DNA from: a virus
Virus record (IMG/VR): IMGVR_UViG_3300048004_000010
Coordinates: 1-22,144 of that record
Reading direction: 5' to 3' (one strand)
Length of the DNA stretch: 22,144 nt
Numbering within the stretch: the stretch's first letter is position 1; each line of letters begins with the position of its first letter. The translations under genes and the position numbers were made by a program. Positions 14,813-21,002 of this stretch are shown here, piece after piece. The notes below the pieces were generated by a model. The model was not told where the DNA came from, did no database searches, and saw only the letters and a program-made list of their open reading frames with translations.

Positions 14813-15240
14813 AAAGTATCAATGTAAGCTTGTAAATTTTTCATATCTTCAGAAGATAAGTTAGCAGCTTGACCCCACATAAGAGCAGACTGTGCACCTC
14901 TAGTTTCTCCGTTTTTATATTGCATTAACATTTTTACAATAGACGTACTGCCAGATAGTTTCGGTCCAATACCTCCTTCTCCTTTCATGCCGTGACACAT
15001 ATTACAGTTAACATATATCTTAGCACCTTTATCAGCAGGTGTTTCTGTTTGCATTGCAACTCTTTTTGCTTCTAGTTGTTCTGTAAATGTACCATACTTT
15101 ACAGTATATTCTTTGTAACATTCACCTCCACAACCATGTACGTCTCCGTACCCAGACACTTCTGCATTTATGATAGTTGTATAGAGTATTCCACCAATAC
15201 CTAGTATACTAACTATTAACATTGCTATACTGTGTTTCAT
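14809..15240 (-). CDS. membrane-anchored c-type cytochrome
   Basis: This 143-aa protein has a hydrophobic signal-anchor at residues about 5-25 (SIAMLIVSILGIGGILY), which sends the rest to the periplasm. The cytochrome c domain spans about 70-143: GAKIYVNCNMCHGMKGEGGI carries the heme motif C79-N-M-C82-H83. A GPKL turn follows at 92-95, and the C-terminal helix (LSSEDMKNLQAYI) lies downstream of M121, the likely distal heme ligand. This is the pattern of small class I cytochromes such as c553/c5, which shuttle electrons between respiratory complexes. The host's own heme-attachment system would be needed. An extra CGGEC at 37-41 lies between anchor and heme domain. The ATG follows the nrdA stop by one base and has GAGGG upstream; a GTG four codons earlier is less likely. 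Heme binding is close to certain by motif; the electron partner is unknown. Confidence 0.9.
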   Translation of the reverse strand: MKHSIAMLIVSILGIGGILYTTIINAEVSGYGDVHGCGGECYKEYTVKYGTFTEQLEAKRVAMQTETPADKGAKIYVNCNMCHGMKGEGGIGPKLSGSTSIVKMLMQYKNGETRGAQSALMWGQAANLSSEDMKNLQAYIDTL

Positions 15241-15241
15241 A

Positions 15242-17137
15242 TTATCCCTCACAAGCTATACATTCCACATCATCTAGCTTTATTCGTGGAACTTTTATAT
15301 TAACATTCTCTGCTGCTCTAGCTGCATCAGACCTAAAATAATAAAGTGATTTTAAATTATGCATACCGTACCAGTGAACATCATTTACATATTGCATATA
15401 TGTATCGTGAGCATCTTGTTCTTCAGTGGCTTTCGGTAACACAAAAAATAAATTTATTGACTGACTCTGACAAAGAAACTCTTGTCTTTTATGGGCATGT
15501 TCAATAATCCATATTTGATTTATCTCATTTGCAGTTTTAAATAATTCTTTTTCAGTATCGTCTAACATAGACAGATGTTGTATTGAACCGTTTTTACCGG
15601 CAATGTCTTTCCAAACGTTGTCAAGTTCTTCTCCTTTCAATCCTTTACTTCTTAAAACTTTTTCTAAGTATTTATTTTTTACTTGATAAGAACCTGATAA
15701 AGTTTTATGAGTAAAGACGTTTGCTCGATAAGGTTCTACTGAGGGAGACGTACCAGCACATATAATACTACTACTAGCGTTAGGAGCAACGGCAAGGAGA
15801 TTAGCATTACGCATCCCAGAACCAGATACATCAGGTGCTTCACCACGAATATCAGCCAGTTCCTCACTAGCTTTCGTAGCTTTCTTTTTAATATGTTTAA
15901 ACGCTTGATAGTTGAATCCCGTAGCTTGGATTCCTTCAAAAGGAATTCCGTTTGATTGTAGATAGGCATGAAAACCCATCGCACCCAATCCCAAAGAACG
16001 TTCTCTGTAAGCTGAGTAAGCAGCTTTTGTAAAGCCTTCTTTACCTTCTTTGACATATCCTTTAAATCTTTTAAAGTTTGCATTATATTCTCCCAGTTGT
16101 GATGTGTCAATAGCATTCTCAATAAAATGTTGTAGAACATTATCTAACATAGTTATTAAATCTTTTATAAAGTAATCGTCTTTAGACCATTCATCATAAT
16201 GCTCTAAGTTAACACTAGACAAACAACATACTGCTGTTCTTTCTTCGTTAGTAGGTAAAGTTATTTCTGAACATAGGTTACTTTGTTTTATTTCTAAACC
16301 TAAATCTTTTTGTCCTTGAGGTAAAGCATCGTTACAGTTGTCTATGTTTATCATGTAAGGCTCTCCTGTTTCTGCTCTTGCATAGATAATCTGCCACCAT
16401 AACTCTCTAGCATTTATAGTTTTAACAGCTTCATTTGTTTTAGGGTCTATCAATCTCCAATCTAAATCGTCTCTTACAGCTTTTAAAAAATCATTAGTAA
16501 TGTTAATACCGTTGTGTAAGTTTAAACACTTTCTATTTATATCGCCACCAGATTCTTTCCTCATGTTAATGAACTCTTCAATCTCTGGATGAGATATATC
16601 CATGTAAGCAGCATAGCTACCTCTTCTAGTAACACCTTGATTAAAGGCTAACATCTGAGAATCAACTACGTGAATGAAAGGAATAGAACCAGTAGAACGA
16701 CTGCCTGAAGAAGTAGAAATACCATTACTCCTAATGTCTCCCCAATATCCACCAATGCCTCCACCTGAACTAGCCAACCATATGTTTTCATCATAGTGAG
16801 CAGATAGACCATCCCTACTATCAGGTACATAATTGAGGAAACAGCTAATAGGAAGCCCACGAGTTGTACCCCCGTTACTAAGTATAGGAGTGCTAAACAT
16901 GAACCAACAATCGGAACTGTAGTTGTAAAGTCTTTGAGCCATTTCATAATCCGTAACACCCTTGAAGGTGGCAGCAAATACTGCAGCCCTTGCGAAAGCT
17001 TCTTGTGCATGTGTTTCTTCCTCCCAGAAATATCTATCTCTTAATGTATCTAAACTAAACTTGTCTAGCTTTTTTTCTTTATCGTAATTTATCTCAATAC
17101 CTAAATAAGGTTTGTGTCCTACTTTATCTTCTACCAT
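15242..17137 (-). CDS. nrdA: class I ribonucleotide reductase, alpha (catalytic) subunit
   Basis: This 631-aa protein reduces ribonucleoside diphosphates to deoxy forms together with the beta subunit. Active-site residues are present: C99 in LPISCFLNY, the N287-L-C289-S-E291 triad, C304/C305 in TAVCCLSSVNL, the radical-relay tyrosines Y599-Y600 in LKSLYYFRS, and a C-terminal pair C626-I-A-C629 that passes electrons from thioredoxin or glutaredoxin. The protein is over 100 residues shorter than E. coli NrdA (761 aa). The missing part is the N-terminal ATP-cone, so the overall on/off control by dATP is probably absent, a common state for phage enzymes. The start lies five bases after the DUF3310 stop and lacks a good Shine-Dalgarno. 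No thioredoxin or glutaredoxin gene is in the window. Confidence 0.96.
   Translation of the reverse strand: MVEDKVGHKPYLGIEINYDKEKKLDKFSLDTLRDRYFWEEETHAQEAFARAAVFAATFKGVTDYEMAQRLYNYSSDCWFMFSTPILSNGGTTRGLPISCFLNYVPDSRDGLSAHYDENIWLASSGGGIGGYWGDIRSNGISTSSGSRSTGSIPFIHVVDSQMLAFNQGVTRRGSYAAYMDISHPEIEEFINMRKESGGDINRKCLNLHNGINITNDFLKAVRDDLDWRLIDPKTNEAVKTINARELWWQIIYARAETGEPYMINIDNCNDALPQGQKDLGLEIKQSNLCSEITLPTNEERTAVCCLSSVNLEHYDEWSKDDYFIKDLITMLDNVLQHFIENAIDTSQLGEYNANFKRFKGYVKEGKEGFTKAAYSAYRERSLGLGAMGFHAYLQSNGIPFEGIQATGFNYQAFKHIKKKATKASEELADIRGEAPDVSGSGMRNANLLAVAPNASSSIICAGTSPSVEPYRANVFTHKTLSGSYQVKNKYLEKVLRSKGLKGEELDNVWKDIAGKNGSIQHLSMLDDTEKELFKTANEINQIWIIEHAHKRQEFLCQSQSINLFFVLPKATEEQDAHDTYMQYVNDVHWYGMHNLKSLYYFRSDAARAAENVNIKVPRIKLDDVECIACEG
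15246..15250 (-). promoter_or_regulatory. ribosome binding site choosing the cytochrome start
   Basis: The complement reads GAGGG, five bases before the ATG at 15240. An in-frame GTG at 15252 overlaps this site and has no Shine-Dalgarno of its own, so MKHSIAML is taken as the N-terminus. Confidence 0.65.
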
Positions 17138-17142
17138 AATTT

Positions 17143-17439
17143 TTATCTGTAATATTCTATTTTGTCTAATAATTCTAATAGTCTTTTTTCATACCATTCT
17201 GCTTTTTTTAAATCTTCAGTACCGTTTTTATATCTAAATCGCCAACGATACTTTAAAGAATTACCTCGTAAGTATCCTATAAATTCTTCTGAGGTTAACA
17301 TAGAGTCAATAGCATCTATACATTCAATCTCTCCTGTATTATAATGTTTAGGATTGTTAACCATGTCTCTTTCTTTTTCTATTTCTAAATCTCTTTCTTG
17401 TTTTATTATTACATCATTAATTGTTTTGTGTTGAGTCAT
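17143..17439 (-). CDS. DUF3310 family protein
   Basis: This 98-aa protein has the full signature of the short phage family DUF3310: NNPKHYNTGEIECIDAIDSM at about 28-47, then FIGYLRGNSLKYRWRF and KNGTEDLKKAEWYEKRLLEL. The family is widespread in phages and is often annotated as 'nucleotide kinase', for which I know no firm biochemical basis. The start at 17439 is supported by GGAGG nine bases upstream (complement of 17449-17453). The frame stays open further upstream inside the endonuclease gene, but those starts lack a site. It overlaps the endonuclease end by 23 bases and directly precedes nrdA, which fits a role around nucleotide supply without proving it. Confidence 0.85.
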   Translation of the reverse strand: MTQHKTINDVIIKQERDLEIEKERDMVNNPKHYNTGEIECIDAIDSMLTSEEFIGYLRGNSLKYRWRFRYKNGTEDLKKAEWYEKRLLELLDKIEYYR

Positions 17440-17866
17440 TTCTCCATTCCTCCGGTAGTGTATCTTCATCAAACCATCTAAAGTTATTTGCTTCAGCCCA
17501 CTCAGCATGGGTTCTTTTAGTTCCGTCTCTACGTTTTTTAGACTGAGGCATAGGTGCTAAAGGTTTTTGAAAAAAGAAAACCAGTTCAGCATTATCTTCT
17601 AACGCATCTCTGACATGTATATATTTACTATACTCTGCATAATCCCAGAATCTTCCTTTAGCTTCTATTAGAATAACTTTATCTTCATCAAATACTTTTA
17701 CAAAATCAGGTTCATATTTTTTAGGAACATTATATTTTATAGTATCGTAATGGTGTAACCAGTCTCCGAACAGTCTTTGATGTATTTCATATTCCCATAA
17801 ACTATCGTATCCTCTAGGTGCATTTTTATCTTTAGGTCTTACCTTTCTAGGTTTTCTACGAGCCAT
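17417..17866 (-). CDS. T7 endonuclease I-like Holliday junction resolvase
   Basis: This 149-aa protein is the same length as T7 gp3 (149 aa). The PD-(D/E)XK core is visible: a glutamate in SLWEYEIHQ (E25 or E27), then YEPDF with D54 and ILIEAKG with E68 and K70; T7 has YTPDF and VETKG at the same places. The C-terminal DEDTLPEEWRND parallels DKLIPAEWIKE of T7. In T7 the enzyme resolves branched DNA during packaging and helps degrade host DNA. The very basic N-terminus (RRKPRKVRPKDK) suits DNA binding. The gene overlaps its upstream neighbour by 11 bases, with GAGGAG before the start. I avoid a symbol because phage names differ. Confidence 0.9.
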   Translation of the reverse strand: MARRKPRKVRPKDKNAPRGYDSLWEYEIHQRLFGDWLHHYDTIKYNVPKKYEPDFVKVFDEDKVILIEAKGRFWDYAEYSKYIHVRDALEDNAELVFFFQKPLAPMPQSKKRRDGTKRTHAEWAEANNFRWFDEDTLPEEWRNDSTQNN

Positions 17867-18110
17867 TCATTATCTCCTCTAATGTAGCATTAGGATTTTC
17901 TTTTACTTTTTTATAGAACCATCTGAGACTATAAGCACTAACCATAAATTTATTATTAGCAAATATGTGAGTATCTTCTGGTAAAAATTCATGTAAATTT
18001 TCTGCAGTAATTTTAGTTGCGTCTTCTCCTTCAGGAGTCATAGACCTAATCCATCTTATTAATAATTGTTTAGAATGTTTACGTAGTCTTTTTGCTTTTC
18101 TGCCATTCAT
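17856..18110 (-). CDS. small basic protein between exonuclease and endonuclease
   Basis: This 84-aa protein begins with a strongly basic segment (MNGRKAKRLRKHSKQLLIRW) and ends in an acidic helix (TLEEIMNGS). The middle, about 47-68 (THIFANNKFMVSAYSLRWF), is aromatic-rich. It overlaps the exonuclease gene by 32 bases and has GAGG nine bases before its ATG. The basic N-terminus and position among DNA-processing genes suggest nucleic acid binding, but I recognise no domain. It may assist the flanking nucleases. Confidence 0.6.
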   Translation of the reverse strand: MNGRKAKRLRKHSKQLLIRWIRSMTPEGEDATKITAENLHEFLPEDTHIFANNKFMVSAYSLRWFYKKVKENPNATLEEIMNGS

Positions 18111-18966
18111 GTGTAACCTCTATAACTTTAGGTGGTTTTGGTGTTTGTGTTAAATAAGTATAACCTCTTGCATATTTAAATACTCTTAGACCAAGTCCAT
18201 CGTTAGCATCTGAATGACATTCAAACTTATGTCTGCAATATACGCATCCTTTAGCAAGTTTCATATTACCAGAGCTGCCTTCTGGTTCTGCATTATAACA
18301 TCTCTGAGGTGGCTTGTCAAGCTTTATTGCTTTCTTAACATCTCTTATTTTCTTTTTAATATTTGGTTTATCAAAGTCAGACGGTCTGAATAAAGCTAAC
18401 TCTCCTGTTTCTTTATTCATGGCTAGGAAGCCTCCTTTATTTGTACCTTCAGCTTCTTCGTAACCTGCAAGTTGTGGAAGATAGCCGAAGGTATCTTGCT
18501 CTGCTAACGTTCCGTCTTTAAATTTCTTGAAAGCAAAGCCTGAAGCAGTCTTAACATCTACTACTTCTCCGTCTATAGTACAGTCCATATGTCCTTTTAT
18601 TCCTGAAACAGTAACCTCTTTCTGTTCGTTATCTACTTCGTGTCCAGAAATCTTTACTAAGAATAATAATACTTCCTCTAGTAGGTGTCCGTATAAAAAT
18701 TTAATAAACACCGGAGGAGGTAAAGACTCAGTAGATTCATTCTCTGATTTTAAATCATACCATAGTTGCCTAGTAGGTTTCCCAATGTTAGACATTCTTA
18801 ACATGTCAGAACTTCTTGGAGACGGGTTAGCCCAGTGATGTAGAACTTCTTTAATACTTTCTCCTAAAGCATCTATATCTTCAGGACTAGCATCAAGAGA
18901 CTTACCTTCTCCTAAAACGGAAAGCTTAGAATAAATATCCTCTACTAAGTTATCTAATTTTTTCAT
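18079..18966 (-). CDS. RecB/Cas4-like PD-(D/E)XK exonuclease
   Basis: This 295-aa protein probably replaces the T7 gp6 exonuclease, degrading host DNA to nucleotides and processing ends in recombination. SNIGKPTRQLWYDL at about 59-72 is a typical start of phage exonucleases of this type. The nuclease core is FLYGHLLEE (E97/E98), GHMDC with D128, VVDVKTAS with D137 and K139, and YLPQLAGY supplying the glutamine helix. Near the C-terminus, C223 is followed by C241-x2-C244-x5-C250. This spacing resembles the iron-sulfur cysteines of Cas4/AddB nucleases, although the usual fourth cysteine is N-terminal to the core there. Cluster binding is thus possible but unproven. The ATG overlaps the preceding gene's stop by four bases. 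Confidence 0.85.
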   Translation of the reverse strand: MKKLDNLVEDIYSKLSVLGEGKSLDASPEDIDALGESIKEVLHHWANPSPRSSDMLRMSNIGKPTRQLWYDLKSENESTESLPPPVFIKFLYGHLLEEVLLFLVKISGHEVDNEQKEVTVSGIKGHMDCTIDGEVVDVKTASGFAFKKFKDGTLAEQDTFGYLPQLAGYEEAEGTNKGGFLAMNKETGELALFRPSDFDKPNIKKKIRDVKKAIKLDKPPQRCYNAEPEGSSGNMKLAKGCVYCRHKFECHSDANDGLGLRVFKYARGYTYLTQTPKPPKVIEVTHEWQKSKKTT

Positions 18967-19283
18967 GATGTGTGATTAATAAATCTTAATTTTCTAGTCT
19001 TAGAATTAAACTGTAATATCTTAACGCCCATGTTTACTTGTTCTTTGCTTCTACTACCAGATTTGGTAACATTGTTACCTGTCTCTTTATGTAGTTGGGG
19101 TTGAGCACATTTAACATCTATTAGACTAATGTTACCATCTTTGTCTCTAGCTATTAAATCTACTGGACCAGTACAGCCGCAGTTTTTAAAAACTTCGTAC
19201 CCATTATCCCATAGCCAAGTAACTGCATAGAACTCTGCCATGTCTCCTTTTCTACTACTATCATTTGGTTTAATGTGTCTCAC
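18963..19283 (-). CDS. small PD-(D/E)XK endonuclease-like protein
   Basis: This 106-aa minimal nuclease fold has KGDMAEFYAVTWLWDNGYEV with E17 in the first helix, then GPVDLIARD with D42 and ISLIDVKCAQ with D56 and K58. That is the E...D...(D/E)xK arrangement of resolvase- and homing-endonuclease-like members of the superfamily. Upstream, GGAG lies about nine bases before a GTG start; the next in-frame ATG would remove E17, so GTG is preferred. The gene overlaps the polymerase end by 14 bases. It lies between DNA polymerase and the exonuclease and is distinct from the endonuclease I homologue. Its substrate is unknown; a second resolvase or a nicking enzyme are the obvious options. It could alternatively be a remnant of a free-standing homing endonuclease. 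Confidence 0.7.
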   Translation of the reverse strand: MRHIKPNDSSRKGDMAEFYAVTWLWDNGYEVFKNCGCTGPVDLIARDKDGNISLIDVKCAQPQLHKETGNNVTKSGSRSKEQVNMGVKILQFNSKTRKLRFINHTS

Positions 19284-21000
19284 TCCAGTTATCTCCTATT
19301 TTGTATTCGCCATCTAAAGGACAGCGAAGATTAAAATGTTCTCCTGCTTCTGTTATAGCTTCGACTGCACGAAGTCCTACAAAGTCTGCCTGAGATTCCC
19401 TCACTTCAACTTGCCATTCGTCATGTATATTTGCAACGAACTTATAGTCAATAGTATTTAATTTTAGTTTGTTATTTAATAAAGATAATGCTTTCTTCAT
19501 AACGATAGCACCTGCTCCTTGTAATAAGGTATTTAAAGCAGCATGATTATTTCTAATGTAAAGCTTTCTACCGTCTATACCCTTGAGGTACTTCTTAGCT
19601 GCTGCTCTCTGCACTCTATCTCTAAGAGACTTAAATTCTGGTTTATTATCAAAGAAATATTGTCTAGCTCTTTTACCATCTGATGTATTTCCTCCAACCA
19701 CTTTGCCAAGTTTTTCATCTCCTGCTCCGTACATGAGGGCGTAGATGAAAGTCTTTGCCTTATCTCTTGATTTAAGTTTTGCAAGTTTTTGATTAGCGGT
19801 GTGTATGTCTCCGTTAATGATTTCATTTATAAACTCCTTGTCATCCATATAGTGTGCTAACATTCTTAATTCTAAGCCACTAGCATCTATACCTACTAAT
19901 TTATTTCCTTCTTCTACTATCCAACAAGACCTGCATTCTTTACCATACGGACTAGAACTACTAGGTACTTGTGCCATGTTAGGATTCCTATGTGTCATCC
20001 TTCCGGTTATAGCTCCGTTAGGAATAACAAAGCCATGTACTCTACCGTCTTCTTGAAGAGACTCAAGCCACGACTCTATTTGTGCTATTCTTTTTTGTAG
20101 TAATAAAAACTTAGCAATAAGATTAGCTTCATGTATATGAGTTATCTCTGATAAAGTTTTCTCATCTACAATAGGCTGACCTGTAGGTGTAAATCTATCA
20201 GGCTTCCAACCAAAGTCAGTAAGATACTCACCAATCTGTTTACGACTGCCGAGGTTAAACTCTTGTAAAGTCTGTCTCATAAATGGTCTATAATCGGAAG
20301 TGTTTAAACATCTTTCATACTCTTCGTCAGTAAGTCCTCTCTTAGAAAGAACTCCATCTTTTCTAATATAAGGTGTAACTAACTTATCATCTACCCACTT
20401 AGGTTGAAATGTTTCATGCACTTCATCTTCAATAGACTGCATCTCTTGTCTAAGTTCTGCTAATAAAAGATTCGCATTAATCTCGTGAAACTTAAAGCCG
20501 TCTTGCTCCTGTCGTTTCATTATGTCAGCAATGTCATGTTCTAAACATACTGACTCTTTTGAAAATCCTTTTGCTTCTTTTTTTAATTCTTTAAGAACTA
20601 AAGTATTAAGCTGTACATCACGAACACAATAGTTCAACATATCTGCCGAATAGTTTTGATAGTCTTCAAACTCAATCTTATTAAAACCTAATTTGTATCC
20701 CCATTTTTCTAGCGAATGTCCACCTTCACGAGTAGGATTAAATAGCCTTGATAAAACTAATGTATCAAGAAGTTCTTTATTAGTTAAGTCAACATCAAAA
20801 AACTTTTTAATCATTGGTACATCGAAACCTATAATGTTATGACCTATTAATCTATCTGCCGATTGTAAAAGTCTTACACCGTCATCAAGTTTATTAGGCG
20901 GGAACTTAAATATTTCATTTGTGTCTACATCTTGAGCAACAATACACCAAACCTTAGTGGCTTTTAAATCGTCTGTTTCTATGTCAAATACTAAATCCAT
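19270..21000 (-). CDS. T7-like family A DNA polymerase with 3'-5' exonuclease
   Basis: This 576-aa protein is the replicative polymerase. Proofreading domain: D6 and E8 (FDIETD), D60 (IIGFD), and Y124/D128 (NYCVRD). Polymerase domain: motif A IDASGLELRMLAHY (D372), motif B RDKAKTFIYALMYGAG (K416, Y420, Y424) and motif C IHDEWQVEV (H526, D527, E528). Y420 aligns with T7 Y526 and E. coli F762, the site that affects dideoxynucleotide discrimination. At 704 aa, T7 polymerase is longer; its 76-residue thioredoxin-binding loop is replaced here by about 46 residues (202-247), so the processivity partner may differ. The start follows the helicase stop by two bases with only a weak GGA. Assignment is firm. 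Confidence 0.96.
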   Translation of the reverse strand: MDLVFDIETDDLKATKVWCIVAQDVDTNEIFKFPPNKLDDGVRLLQSADRLIGHNIIGFDVPMIKKFFDVDLTNKELLDTLVLSRLFNPTREGGHSLEKWGYKLGFNKIEFEDYQNYSADMLNYCVRDVQLNTLVLKELKKEAKGFSKESVCLEHDIADIMKRQEQDGFKFHEINANLLLAELRQEMQSIEDEVHETFQPKWVDDKLVTPYIRKDGVLSKRGLTDEEYERCLNTSDYRPFMRQTLQEFNLGSRKQIGEYLTDFGWKPDRFTPTGQPIVDEKTLSEITHIHEANLIAKFLLLQKRIAQIESWLESLQEDGRVHGFVIPNGAITGRMTHRNPNMAQVPSSSSPYGKECRSCWIVEEGNKLVGIDASGLELRMLAHYMDDKEFINEIINGDIHTANQKLAKLKSRDKAKTFIYALMYGAGDEKLGKVVGGNTSDGKRARQYFFDNKPEFKSLRDRVQRAAAKKYLKGIDGRKLYIRNNHAALNTLLQGAGAIVMKKALSLLNNKLKLNTIDYKFVANIHDEWQVEVRESQADFVGLRAVEAITEAGEHFNLRCPLDGEYKIGDNWSETH

Positions 21001-21002
21001 AA

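Noticed and set aside
15118-15132. CGGEC in the cytochrome as a CuA centre like cytochrome oxidase subunit II
   Set aside because: CuA needs C-x-E-x-C with a following His and Met at fixed spacing. Here the Glu is one place off and no His/Met follow, so only a generic cysteine pair is reported.
18527-18838. 103-codon open frame on the + strand
   Set aside because: It is antisense to the catalytic core of the exonuclease, is Ser/Pro/Thr-rich without a recognisable domain, and has no neighbours on that strand.
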